Assembly (NCBI GenBank): GCA_007922195.1
Contig: ML681998.1
Location: 12,023,893-12,087,892, forward strand
Direction: 5' to 3'
DNA: 64,000 bases
Source of the DNA: Podocnemis expansa
Taxonomy: Eukaryota; Chordata; Testudines; Podocnemididae
Below the pieces are notes generated by a model that ran no database searches, was not told the origin of the DNA, and saw only the letters and a program-made list of their open reading frames with translations. Below are positions 23,601-38,600 of this stretch, one piece after another. The position numbers and the translations under genes were made by a program. Position 1 is the first letter of the stretch. Every line of letters begins with the position of its first letter.

Positions 23601-26600
23601 CCCCTCTCCAATCTCCTGGTGGCAGGTAAAAATGTCAGTCTTAGTCACAGGGAGCTAGGCTGGGCTCCTGCCTCTCCCCGTCCCTATCAGTCAATCAGAA
23701 TGCTAGCCTCTGGGTGGCTCAGTCCCAGCTGGCCTTTGATTGGCTTGTTCCGTGGGCCCCAACCACTTTTTCCTTTTTCATTTGTGATTTATGCAATGTG
23801 CTGTCACTCAAATTAGCATGTGATGGACTGACAGTGAATAGTTGAAGTGGGGGGCAGTTCGGTGGCTCTCTAGAGCCAATTTCAAAAGGGATAGCCGTGT
23901 TAGTCTAGTCCAGTAAAAAAACAACAAGCAGTTGTGTGGCACTTTAAGACTAACAGATTTATTTTTTGTATGAGCTTTCGTGGGAGAAGATCCCACTTCC
24001 TCAGATGCTTTGAAGATGGGAGGAAGTGGGATCTTCTCCCACAAAAGCTCATGCAAAAAATAAATCTGTTAGTCTTAAAGTGCCACACAACTGCTTGTTG
24101 TTTCTCTAGAGCCAGCCTACTCTGCTGTGACTGAGACTCTGGTTGGCAGACCACAGCAGAGCTGAGCCAGGATTGGCTGGAGTGCTTCCTTTGCTCCCCT
24201 ATGCTGTGACTCGGATCACGATCACATGAATGAGTGAGTCAGAAGCATGCCTTCCTGTGCCAGGGGCCTGTCTTTGAAATTCACTGCTGCAGACAGCTTC
24301 CAGGCACAGCCAAGGCAGCCACTCTGCGGGCCAGATGAGCACCCTTGGCAGGCCTGATCTGGCCCACGGGCCAGGGGTGTGACATTCCTGGTAAACAAGG
24401 AAAATAATCAAGGTAACTGAATATTGTGCAGAATAGCTAGTATCTTAATATTTTTGGTAACCAAGAAACAAACATTGCAGCTCTCAAAATGATCACTACA
24501 GCTGTTACTAGACAGTGGGGAAAACCACACAGTCCAGTGACTAGATCGCTGGGACTCTTCACCTATATTTTATTTCTGATCCTGTCCATAATCCAGTATG
24601 CACCCTTCATCAAGTCTCTCCACATCTCTGATTTTCATCCCAACTTGTTCTTTCTTATGTATATAGATGATAAACTCTTCAGAGCAGGAACTACCTTATG
24701 TGTTTGAACACCACCTACACTAATGGGGCACCAATCTTGTTTGAGACCTCTAGATACTATTCTAATACAAATAATATATAAAATAAAAATATTTTCTCTC
24801 TCCATCTTGTCTCAAAAACAGTCCTATATTATAATTCTAGATTACAAAAAGTTGTTCAGAACTACTTATAAAAACAGTACCTCTTTAAGTGGTAGAATCC
24901 ATAATCATGCTCTGTAAGGAACATCATTGTCCTGATACATGTCAGGAGACAATTATAATTAGTCTCTGCATTAGTAAGAGTTTCCATCAGCGAGTCACAG
25001 ATTAAGGACATCAACTCTTTGCTTGGTAATGAATTAGACAGCTGTTCTAATTCAGAAACAGATCCCTCTGAGGAACTTGGCAAAATCAATGCAATGTCCT
25101 GTCAAAAAGAAAGGATGGCTAGTTTATAAACATTTAAATATCCAATACATGCACAGATGATAAACATTAACTAGGAATTTAGATTACTTTCTTTTTACTG
25201 AAGAAAACAGTGGATTTGCTCAGTAGATACTTAGAAGTATATTAGGTTTTTAAAAGAATGCATTCAAAATTAAAAGTCAGTATTTGTAACTCATACAGAC
25301 TAGTCTATAAATCCAAACTGCAATTTTTTTAACTTTTAAAGTTAGTTATCTAAATAGATTTGACAAAGAAAAATCTGAAATTGTCAGATGTTTTACTGGT
25401 TGGTAACCAATAGAAAAATTGTCTTTGTTTATTTTGATTTTCAAGTCAGTGGTTCCCAACTTTTGGCCTGGGCCAAAAAGTGGCCCACAGCTCCCATTCT
25501 CCTGGCTGATGAAAGGAGTCACTGCCTAAGGGCCAAGGCAGAGCATCCTGCCACAGGGCTAAAAGACCAGTAACAGGCTCTTTGCTTCAGCAAGATCAAT
25601 GCTCCCCTCCCACTGGCATACCAGGGAATACAACAAAGTGCTCTGCCTGAGCGCTGGGGTCCTTCCTGGAGCCACTGGGACAGGAATACTGATCTTCCAT
25701 GCCAATGGCTGCAGAAGGGGGCCACTTCCTAGGGATCCAGGTGGAGCACAGAGGGCTACAGGACATGTTCAGTTTTCCTGATGTAGCCAGGGAGATAGCA
25801 GATCACAGAGAAGTCTGTCTCCTCGCTGAACTCCTTCCATCTGGCTGCAGTGGAAAATGGCCTGCTGGTCCTTCAGGACTGTAAAACCTTTGAGACAAAA
25901 AGATTGGGAACCACTGGTTTACGTGACATAAACTTTTTTTTTTTTTTTTAAATAGATGTAGGATAAAAATGCTGACTAAGATATTACTTTAGAGTACTGC
26001 TTGAAGCATTAACTGGTTTTAAATGATGCACTAAACATCTGTTGTATTGACTGTGACAGAGATGCATAACGTGAAAGGGCTGTCTAGATACACACGCACA
26101 CACAAATACATAATAAAAATGAGTGCTGTTGTATATTTGAGTTGTCCCTCTCCATCACAAAAATAGTTAAAATCAGCCACAAGGAACAATTTGAGAGAAG
26201 TCTTACAACTGCTGATACCTTCTGGAAAGCTTAAAATATGTTGATTTCCTCATATTGTAGAATTCATGTTACATATAATAAGATCAGACAATTTACATAC
26301 ACAAATTGATCATTAACCATTCTACTGAGTAAGCATGAGCAAAGGCTATGTTTTGTACATAAAGCATATGCACCTACCTAACTCAATGTTTGGCCCTAAA
26401 ATGTTCTGTTTCTTGAATACACAGTTTTCTGATCAAATTTCCTCTTTTACTGAAGTAATTACACCTGACTAATTTTTTAATGCTAGAATTTTATGCTAAC
26501 TGTGTGTGACTAATAGTAACAATTAAACAGACTTTACATTTTGTGCAAATGTTAGTGTTTGTAAGAAGTTTCAGGCTGACAGCACGGGGAAAGATCTATT

Positions 26601-29600
26601 TAATCACTGATCAGGAAAACCAAGGGCATCCTGAACATCCCACTGTTCCACCCATGTGCCAAAATCTTCATATAAATGGGCCACCTCCTTCAGCTAAGAG
26701 TATAATTTAGTCTACATGCTCATTCAATTCTTGGTTTCAGCTGATAGCAAACAATGGTTCCAGTTGCAAGAGTGATTTTTGTGTATGTGAACACTTGGTC
26801 ACTGGGAACAAACTGATTTTTAAAATTCAGTGAGCAACCATCAATGGTTATTTGAATCATACTATATAAACCTGAGTTTACCCATGAAATTTTCACAGTA
26901 ATTTCCCCAAGAATTTCTTGGAAAAACAGATAATTACCAACATCACTGAGTTCGTCCCCGCAAGCAAAACCAAACCACAAACATTAGAAGATACTAAAAA
27001 CCAAGGGGCTGGATAAGAACTCATAATATCATTATCAGAACAGTCCCATCTAAGAATGCAGAAATTAACAATGCTCAAGTTATCATGGCATCAAGATTAT
27101 AGGTAACACTTAAGACACTACTGCAGATGTTAAGAAAATCTCCTTCAGTGACATACAGCCACCACAATCTAAGTTTTTGTAATACTGTTTTCTCTCTCTG
27201 TCTCTCTCTCTCTCTCTCATATACACTCCCCCCCCTCAGATTATTTACCAAGATACGTAATAATATATATTTTAATTGTATAAAATACCTGATCACAGAG
27301 GGACTGCAAAATAGATGTTACATATTCAGCACATTGCTGGTGAATAACATTGTCCCCAGCAGATCTCATTAAAGCCAACAACTCTTGGAAAACTTCTGCA
27401 TACTTTTCATCACCTTTAATAGTTCCATTAACTAGATGCAAAATAGCTAATTTACAAGCTTTGTGTGAAGCCAGGGCATCAAGTAAAGCAAGTAATCGGG
27501 TGGTCTGGCCAGTGTGCTGTCTCTCTTTATCTTCTGTGCTGCTGAAATGATATTAATGCACTTTAAAAGCAGTGTTCCTACATATTAGAAAATTATAAAA
27601 TAGACATATCAGTAATTAGCAACCTTTGCCAGCCCCTGTGCCACCCCTGCTCCCCAACCCTCAGCATGTGTCAGGGCGGAGCCTGCAGGTGTCACAGGCT
27701 GGGCCAGAAGCCAAGCCAGGCAGTGGCTCTTTTTCCCTGCTGGCCCTGCCCCCCAGCTGGAGAGTGGGGCCAGGAGCCGTGGCACATGCAGGGCTCTTGT
27801 GGGGCCAGCAGGAAGGAGCAGCCATAGCACCGCAGGACCAGCAGGACTAGGAATGCATGCTGGGTCTTGCCAACCCCTGGATTATATAATACCTTTAAAT
27901 CTACTAAAATGAAGAGGACTGTAAGTGCACAAAAGTATATACAGATAGATATTTTTAAATATTACTCATACTTTTGTTTCCATTTCTCCCAAATGCTTCC
28001 TATAAACACACAATAAGGTGAAATTCTGTATACCAAAAAATGTATGGTTTGTTTGGCTGGTAACACAGGATACTATCACATGCACTGAGGACTAAAACTA
28101 AAAGTCTGTAATGGATTAACACTGCATTCAAAATTCAGTGTTCTTCATCTAAGAGAACTGCTGAAAAGAACAGGGGTGAATTCAACAACTACTTAAAAAA
28201 AATAAGCTTTGTGCAATGGAAAACAAAAAAATACCTTTGTAGATCTTCTACAATCAGATCCAATACAGTCCTCATAATAAGAAGAGCAGTTGGTGAGGCC
28301 AAGTCACACAACTGAACACAAATACGCCTCAGCATATGCTGAATAGGCTGACAAGTTGAACCAGAGAATGATCGAACTATTTCTTGTAATAATTTGGCTT
28401 GAACATGGAGATGCATGCTCCACAGTTTTCTCGTGTTGAGTGCCACTGATATATCATGTGGTTCAATAACCTGTGGAGAAAGTATTAACAGGTTCTTAAA
28501 AAGATTTTTGCTCCACCGAAAGGAAAAAAGAAAAAAACCCATCACTCAGGACCCAATTCTGCCCTTCTCAGATACCTGCCCACAAATCTAGTGACATCAA
28601 TGAGAGCTGCAAGCTTGGGGACAGAATCTGGTCTTATGCTGCAAATTAAACTAATAGTCATTTCAACAGATTGTGTGTTCCTTTACAACCCAGTCTAATC
28701 TCACAACAGCTGTAAACACAACTACAACCAGGCTGTTTAGTCTTACTCATTTGTTAAATAAAAATTGAACATTAAAGATCCTACTTCCTCTGGAACAAAT
28801 GTATACTGAAAACTCCAAAACACCTCTATGCAGCCATTTTAGTTCATTTTGAATATAAAAGCTGCAAGGGTAAAGATTTAAGTAATATAATGGGATACCA
28901 AAGACCTAGCTAGTTATATAAGAGACAAAAATAAATTTAAGACTGACTGTTACAAATCTCAAGTTATTTAGGAAGCTTAAAATTAACACAAATTATACAG
29001 AAGTTGTTTTCCGATTAACAATTACATATACCTAAAACCAAATTTGATTATAAAACTCTTTTATAAATCTCAGTCTACCCTTTTATTCACTTCAGTCTTT
29101 TATTCAACAAAGACATGATCTTTAAGGTTATACAGATGCTATTTATTAAATTGCCAGTTTAACTGAAATCATACCTGAGTTGTCTGCATGGGCAATGGAA
29201 GAGGCAGCAATTCTGAAAGCAGTACAAGTCCAGAGAAAAATCCTTCAGGAATTCTCAAAATTGAAGAGAGAACCTCCTTTAGCATTAAAGACCAAGTATT
29301 ATTGGCCAATGTTTCTTCAGAAATTGTAAGTTTTTCATTAACTCCCTGGGTAAAGGTCAATAAAATATCAATAATGTCATTCTGAATTTTTTGTTCATCA
29401 CTATCTAAACGGCCTGAGAGGGGGATAGAACATAGAAGCATATGTAAAGAAACAAGTGCTGAAGGAACACGCATGTCCTTGAATTCAAAAGAGCCACCCC
29501 TCAAGAGTTCAGTTAACATGGTTTTAAGGAGATTAAGTGTACATCGTGCCATGGAAATGGTAGTAACTCTATGAAGGGTGGTTCCCATGTTGACATGGAG

Positions 29601-32600
29601 TCTCCATGGCTGAATAAGAATACTGTTCAGCTTTTGCAGAACACGAATGAAGGTGTCCATTCCTTCAGAAGAAAAGAGTTGAATAACTGCAAGGTTCCAT
29701 TTAAGGTCCTTCTGCTGACCTGTAAAGAGGTAGGGGAGGGATAAGGAATTAACTTACACATGTCTCATCTCAATACAGTTAAAATCAGACTTTATCAGGT
29801 ATGATTAAATAACAGATATTTCAAAGACTGGGTTTTATGGATCAGGAAGTAAAAACATATTTGTAATATACCTTCAACAGGAGGTGGTGGGCATGCAACA
29901 TGACAAAGAACACGGAGTGCAGTAGGAAGACCAACTCCCTCCTGGGTCATCAAACTATCAATATTCTTAAAAAAAAAAAAAAAAAGGAAGAAAGAATGAA
30001 TATGTGTTACAAGAGATTAATTTTCAAAGATATGCTTGCTATATTACACTAAACTATTTTACTGGTCTACACCAATCAAAAGATTATTTAGTCATCCCAA
30101 CACATAAAAAAATTAAATAGATTATTTGTATAAAGAATGAAGGGTGTGAACTAACTGTAATGGATCATTAAAGAAAGAAAGTTGGATCTTACTGACTTTA
30201 ATTTTGTCAACTCTTCAAAAACCTAGTTCAGTCTGTCTAAGTTCCATTCATAGACATGACTGAAACTGTCAAATACTGATGCTCTACAATTGTAGAAAGA
30301 GCCCTGCCCCCTGTCAAAATTTACAAACATACAATACTTTAGAAAACACTTCGAATTGTAACACATTAAATTCTATATGTTATTTTTCCACCACAGATAA
30401 TTGCCAGGTTATCGGCAACCTTTAAGACTGCTTCCCCTTACATGATCAACCTATTCCTTCCTTCTAATGATTCAGTTGCATCAGTCTGCTATGGAAGCAA
30501 CAGATTTTGCGTATGCTGGATTAAGACACCAAGAGGGGAAGGACAGATCGATTGTCTAGGCACTAGCTTCTTTATCACATTTCCAAATAAAGTAACATTT
30601 ATATCAAAATTTCACTAACCTGTTTAATATATTCAATGAGATTTGGGATACAATTGATTTCAAATCTAAGATTTTTCAAAGGTTCAAGCCACTTGCAGAG
30701 CTCTAAAAAACAAAGCAGGATATGTTGGTAAACTGAAAGGTCATATACTAGAACTATTTGTTTTATAAGGCTGTGCTTTAAGAATAATTTAATACTGAAA
30801 ATATTACGCACTTACACAATATTTGCTAGGTACAAGCCATGGTATGCATAATAAGTAGAAGGAATCTTAACTGTTTTCATTAACATACTTAGGAAGAAAA
30901 ACAGTAAGACAGAACATGCATCTGATTTAAATTTAGCAGTATTCGTGTCATGCAAGTGATTTTTTTCCTCATATGACCATCTTATAACTAATCACCTTCT
31001 AAATGAAATGAAACTTAACATCTGGAACACTGCTAAAATAAATAACTACTAGAAAGGGGAAATGCTTATTTTGGAGAAACAGAGGGAGTCTCTAGTTAAG
31101 AGATTCAATATCCATATGTCTGTTAGAAACACTCCTGTCCCTGTTTTCATTACTCATACTCACACAGAAAAACAATGTGTGAAAATCACTTTGAATGTAA
31201 AACTGAGTTAGACATGCTTTATTCTCACTATCTGAAATCAAAGAAATATACCTAAAGAAAACCTATTACAGACTCTAGGGCCCTCTATTCTCTTTTAAAA
31301 ATATAACGCTGAAGCCATTCAGATTCAAAAACACCAGTGCATACCTTTCACACATACATAGTCATGTAAAATAGGTAATTACAAAACAAATCAAAATCTT
31401 CTGCTCCTTAAATGCCCAGATAAACTCAACTTCCAGCCACAGTGCATTTTCCATCTAAGTGTCTCAACCCTGGCGTTCACTTCCCTTCTCAGACCACAAT
31501 AACCTGGGTTTGCTAACCTGCCCGTTTAGGGGCTCACAGGTGGAATAGTTTGAAGAATGGTTTACGTAGGATTTCATTATATGACTAGGTACAGTGGCAT
31601 CCATCCTTGTGCAAGAGACAAATAATTGGAAAACTGGATGAACTAAAAGTTCTGTACTGAAAATTTTTGGTTTCTAGTGGTGTATTTTATGTCTGAGAGG
31701 GGCCTAGAATTTTGGACTGATGGCAGAAAAATAAAATAAAAAACAGAGTGAGACTAAGCCACTGACTCCTTATTTTCTGCTACATTGTCTCTTCTTAATT
31801 ATTCCCAATAAAGAGTGCAAACTTCCTGCAATCATCTGATATTCTTGGTAATGAATATTACATAAAATACAAACTTAGAAGATATTCAAGTTGAAGAACT
31901 CATAATAGAAAAAATTACACATCTTTTCAATGACTCACCCTCATCATATGCAGCTAAAAAGGGAATTTCATTATACCCATTATCAAAACCAGATGATCAT
32001 GAAGTACTAATTATTGACATTAAAAAATTCTGTACATTCTGAACAATTCACTTGATAATGGCACATACTGTACCTTGCAATTTGGTGTTATTTTCATCTG
32101 CCTTACAAAGCTTCAGTAAAGGTGCTGAGTACTGTTCGAGCATTTGGACATCACTGGAAGACTGAACCACCAGCAAAACAAGTATGCAGGCATAATTATA
32201 GGCAACTGACTTTTTGGACTTGGAGTCACTGGAAGAAGGATAGAGGATTTTCTTCTTAAACAACAGAATAGCATACTGGATACTTGATAGATTTTTTTTC
32301 CACTTCTAAGCATTTATGAATCTGCCTACAGAACTCTATCTTCATTACAAGTACACCTACAAAATTTTAATATTGTGGATAAAAGTTATTCTGTTTTACA
32401 GTAGGTTTTCAAATATAAGAATTTACAAGAAATTAAAATATAACTAGTATATGGTGAGGGGTTTTTTGTTTACTATAGCAATTGCTTCTTATGTACTCTG
32501 TACATTTCTTATGTTTTCCCTTTTGGAAACTTCAGTAATCAAAGAGGAAAACAGATAGCACTGGCTATATTCAAGCAAGCAGTGCATGTATTTTCTAATG

Positions 32601-35600
32601 CTGTTTCACATCTATTGTTCAATAAAGGGACAAACAAATCTGCTCCTCAAATCACAAGTCTCTTTCTGCAGAAACACAGTGACAACATTTTCAAGATTTG
32701 CAGAAAACTGTGATGTGGGAAGACTTCTCTCTTGTAGTGTACAATCCCAAGGACCCCATACCTAGTTTCACAGGCAAAATATTAAGCTCAGGTAAGACTC
32801 TACCTAACATTTTGTAATTTTCTTGAAAAACTGACCTATAGTGAAACCACTAAAAATGTTTCTCAATGATGTACATAGTTTCTTTGCTAACTGACATCTG
32901 ATTATAAAAAGATGTCTGTAATTTATATTGAAATTTTATTTTGAATCAATTGTCATTTTGCAAAACCTTCAAAGTGTAAAGTTTTCTTTTGTTGTCTTCT
33001 ATTTAATCTATTTACAAAGGAGACAGCTACATTTATGCAAATAAGGGGTAAACACAAATATACAATTACCCTACAGCTTCTTTGAAATAGTATTCCATTA
33101 AAGTAATAAGACTTTGGAGGTTTTTCTCAAGGCTGAACACGTGAGCCACAGCAGCTCTTCCAACAGGGTTAAAAGTAATCAGGTAAAGATTATGAAGTGT
33201 TCCCAGAAGATCTGAATGGTCAGTTTCTTCACTTGCTGTGCACCTCTGAAAGTGGCAGAATAATTCTGAAATACATTGCAATGTCTGTGTTGAATGCAGG
33301 AGCCACAAAGCAAATGTATCATCACTACCAGCACCATCTGACTGGAGACCTTCTTCTTGATCTGGATCAGACAATTGACAAAGGGCTCTAATCAACAGGT
33401 TTGTCACTTCATACTCAGAGAGGAAGAAGAGGAGACCCTTCTGTGACTGTCCCAGGAACTTCAACATATCTCTGATAACCTGAAGCACACCAGGGTGAGC
33501 ACTCGTTACGGGAATGGATAGCAGCAAAGTGATAGATTCCAAGAAATGGTGACTGTGAAGATATCTGCAAAAGTGTAAAACAGAAATATCTGTAGCATAT
33601 GAAGATCTGCACATGTAGCATAATGACAGAAAATAAATCCTATGTATCTTATCCTACATTTTGGACCACAAGAATTTATTCTTTTGTGTATCATGTGAAG
33701 CCATATATTAAGCATACTTAAAATGATGAAGCAGCAGAATTCTAAGCATTTTTTCCAAAACATAATTATAACTTTGTATTAAAGATTAAATCCTCATTTA
33801 AATAAATAATATATACACAATACAACCACATGTTGAATGGACACAGCCATCAACAATACTGTTTGTTTAATTTTCTGAATCTTGAATACTTGAATTCTCA
33901 ATCTTAAAATTTTAATACTCTTACTTCTTGAACTTAATTTCTCTTAAAAAAAAAACAAAAACAAAAAACAAAAAACAAAAAACAAAAAACAAAAACAAAC
34001 ACACAAACACTTCTGTATTAGTCCTTCTCAGGTTTTTTGTAAACATAAAGATGGCCTTTAAAGGCAACATACAGACACCCTGCCCATTTATTACTGTGAA
34101 GGATTTTGTGATACAGATGCATGTCCACAGGGAACTAGTTTGAGACCATCAAGTGCAAGCTCTTTGGGGGAAGGGATTATATGTTTGTTGCATACTTGTA
34201 CAGCATTTAGCCCAGTGGACCCACACCCACAAATGGGGCTCCTGGGTAATATCACAATTCAAGTAATAAATTGTAACATAGCAGCATCTTTTGGATATTA
34301 ACATTGGCTGAATAGAAACAAAAGCATAACAGCAATCTTGTGAACCATCCAATCCTCTCAAAAGCCTATAAAGCAACTTCTAAGCCTCCAACTAAGGCAT
34401 GTTAGCAAAGTGAAAAGTTATTGCTTTACGCTATTGTGTATGTGGTCCACAAAACACGTGTAGGGTTTAAAAAAAAAAAAAAAAAAAGAACCCAGTTAAA
34501 GCTGGTATTGAAAGTCAGCCACAGCCATCTTACCGGAAAAGGACAGGATACGGATCATCCCTTTCTGGAGGTCCTGTAATGCGTGCCATTGTTGGAAATG
34601 ATTTTACTGGTGGCTGAATCATCGTATGAGGTGCAGTCTCCATCAAATGGAAGATTTCATCTAAAAGGCTAATAAGTTTCTCTATTTCTCCTTCACTGAT
34701 ATTAGAAGATTCCAAAAGATGATCCAAATCCATGGGAGCCTCCACCTCATTTTCATATTCTTGGTTGGTTCTCTCAAGTGCTAGGTCTGGCTCCTGCTCA
34801 GACTCTGTCTGATTAGGAAGGGGAGGGGTGTTTTCTGCTAACTGGTCACCAAGCTTTTTAATGTCTGACAGAATCTCATAGAAGTGGCATTTCTGCAGAA
34901 TTGCAGAACCCGCAGTGACCACCCTCACTGTTTGATCCAACAGTATGAGCTCGAGGAGTTTCTGATAACCACTCTTTTCATGTCCCTCTAGCCCGCCTCT
35001 TAAAAACATTTCCATTCCCTCAGTCATGCTGATAACACTATCCAAAGCTTTAAAAGCATTAAGTTTAAGAGAAGATGAAACATGATCTGCAAATAACAGT
35101 TCAAATAATGAATTAATAACCCCTGCATGCAAGAGTCCCATTATTCCTTGTGTCCCACATTCTGCTAGTGATGACACCAATTTTGTTCCAGCTTTAAGTT
35201 GTCGGACATTCAAAGCAATGGGCTGCCTGAGAGCTACCTGCAGGTTCAGAGCCTGCATTGTCCAGTCAACTAATTGGGTAATACAGTCCTGTTTTGTGTC
35301 TTTCGCCTGCAGATAGCTTAGTCCTTTTATTATTAAACTTGGAATTTCTTCTAAAGCTGTGACCCACTTTGCACCCCTTTCTTCCTGATATAATTCCAGA
35401 AGCTCAGTTATTTTAACTGAAGCATCCATTGCCCCTGAATTTTCCTTGTCTGAATCTTGATCCTTTATCTTACCAACTTCAACCTCAAAGATGGTCTTAT
35501 AAGGGCAGCTGAAGTACAAAAGTGGTCCAAGCTCTCTTTCAAAAGGCTCATATGTCACTGGTGGCACTGAGGCTAGGTCCTCAGGAGTATACTCAATATC

Positions 35601-38600
35601 AAAGCTTGGATACTTAAATGTTTCACGTTCCAGATCAGCAATTCCATCTTCATCACTTGAAATCTGCTCATAGCCATCATCACCTGCGAAGAAGGTTTAA
35701 GTTTAGTTTAATAAAATTAATCAATCAAATTAAGCCCAGTTTAAGAACTCCAGAGAGAGTTACCCAAAATACACAAGTAACATACAAATTACTATTTACA
35801 GAATATAAAATATCCAGAACATTGAAAGATTTTTTTCACTACTATAATTGGAAATCAAAATTAATAAACTACTTTTTTTCCACAGCACCCATGAATCAGG
35901 AAATCAACAGCCTGTTTACTACACTGAGACAGCCCACAATCAAATGATAGTTCTAGGCAACATTAAGCAACAGCAGCAGCAGCTTCTACCATAATTACTC
36001 TATTAAACATCTCTGATGATGAAAGTCCGGCACCATAAATTGACTAGCTGTTAAATCTCTCTCTGATTGGTTTATTCAGGCTTAAAATCTTCTTTCAGTA
36101 AAGCCAGTTGTCTCTTGTCCTTCTGAACGGTCAATGCTTGACTGCTGTTCTCTGCTGCAGTCCCCTATTAGCTAAGAGAACTCCTTTGTGTTCTTGAAAT
36201 GCTGCCATTCCACTGGAATACCATCACATAACAGGCCCATGGCACAGCAATGGAAGCACACCTTGCTTCACACATCTAGCAGGTGAGGCACCAGTGAAGT
36301 GGCTAAACCATTTTCAAGATTGGGCAACTCAAAATAATCCATGCTGCCTATGCCCCTCCTTTTTAAACAAAAAAATAAGCTTTTGCTGCCCTTTTCTTTC
36401 AAAACTGGAGTGAAGACCATGACAGATAATTTTAAGAAGCAATATTATTCACCATTATCATTATTATTATTTTAATTAAAACAGACATTTACTTGGACAT
36501 GAATGGTCTTTCAGGTTATAAAGGGTGTTAGATGCTTAACAACAATGATTGCTCAAATTCACTAGGCCAAACTGATCAACAAATCTTTGGTAATGAATAG
36601 ATATCCTCTAGGGCATACCAGCAGCTATGTAAGGGTCATTTTTCCTGCTTCTGGAGAAGGAAGTGAGGGATCAGATAGTTATATACGAACTGATGCCAAG
36701 TTCCAAAGTCGTAGTCATGTTAGTCTAGTCCAGCAAAATAGACAAGGAGTCTCGCGGCACTTTTAGAGACTAACAAATTTATTTTTATCTCATCAAGCAT
36801 CAGACAATGTGGGATTCTCGCCCACGAAAGCACATGCAATAAATAATTTTGTTAATCTTCAAAAGAGCCACTAGGCTACTTGTTTGGTATATGAGTTGGT
36901 CTTGTTTCAACAAATGCAAAGGGTTTCTTGTGCATTGGTAAATTTCAATTTTCCCTTTTCCTTTCTGTATATTTTCACATATCCTTGAAAATTCAATTTC
37001 CAAAATATTTAATCCTCCATGATGCAAGTATAAAGGTTTGTTAATGTGGTGTCAGTCATAAGCAGAGAAGTTTGGGTAAGTTTGTTTCTTTTTTAAGGAA
37101 TGCTGGTGGGAGCAAGGGTGGATTTTACGAAAATAAAGATTATTGAATTGTCATAGCACAGGGATTAATACCAGCTACTTTGACACTTAGTTGTTCATTT
37201 AATTAATTTTAATATTTATAATGTCAAAGGTATAAGTCAGTGTAGGTGAAACAATACCTCTACAAACACTAAGACAGGAGAATCTGATTTTTTGTTTCTA
37301 TATAATGATTTACATTTATAGTGCCTTTCCTCCATGGTCCTTACAAATTAAGAAAAAAGACAAGCTAACTAACTTTCCCTAGTGTCACACAATCAAAGCA
37401 ATGGCACAGCCAAGAAAACAACCAGATTTACTCATTTTAATCTTTAGATTACATTGCCTTAAAATGTTTTATAATCCCAGTCATTGCTACTTCTGTATAT
37501 TACCCACCTTCACCTTCCTCCTCCTCTTCACCTTCCTCTTCATCTTCCTCCTCCTCCTCCTCCTCCTCCTCCTCTTCCTCAGGAATACTCTCTACTGTTT
37601 GCCCATCATCCTCATCCTCTTCTTCATCTTCCTCAACATCCACGTCCTCCTCTTCATCCTCCCCTTCTTCTGGCTGTTCCTCCTCTACCTCACCTTCGTC
37701 AGAATACCGGCCTCCTTGGTGAATGGATGTTCGATCAGGAGAAATAGGCTCAAAGTAGTCTTCCCGGTGATCAACATCATCCTCTTTTTCCCCAACCACT
37801 ACAAAAGTAAGGGATAAATCTCATTATTAATAATGTTTACAGATTTTTGTAGTAGGAACAAAGAAATTAAATATTTTGTAAAAAGCATTCAAATACTTTC
37901 TACTTAAAATTCACTACAATTAGTTATCTTATTAGAATTGTACTTACATAAACAATTCTATACATTTTTAATCCATAGTAATGATGTCTATAGAACCATA
38001 GTCGTCTAGTTATTCTTCAGAAAAAAAATCACTGAAGTCCATGGAAATTTTTGCATGTGACATGGAGTGCAAGATCAGGCACTACATGTCAGTATTTAAT
38101 ATTTCAAAAATCATTCACTTTTACACTGAATACAGCAATATATAGGGGGTTTGCCTTGCAGTCCTACATCTGCATTGCTTTTCCTAAAGCTGAATGTGTC
38201 AAAATCAAAGAGAGCCAAAAGCGTACTTAACATTAGGAAACATGGTAGGCCTTTTCCCTCTCATTATGCACTGCAGAGCAGTAGCAGAGAGAAACAGGGT
38301 AAGAATCTACATTAGATATACCTGACACAGGCATGGGCTCATCTTCATCATCATCAGGAGGTGGAGGGCCTGGAGGAGTTCTTGGTCCCCTGGGTTGTGG
38401 CCTTGGAGGGCTGCCATTGAACTGATCTTCTTTCTCCCCATCAACTACATTTTCATTTTTTACAAAACAAAAGGTTTATTTTGGGGAAGGAGGAAGATGG
38501 AAAATGCAGCACATTTTACAATACAAAGTTCCAACCTCGATTAGGAAGCACTCTTCATTTAGCGTATGCATCTGTATCATGCAGCATCTAGCAGGAACGT

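Noticed and set aside
37401..37817. 138-codon plus-strand frame rich in Leu and Phe
   Set aside because: Antisense to the Glu-coding triplet tract of VIRMA exon 7, which reads CTC/TTC on the other strand.
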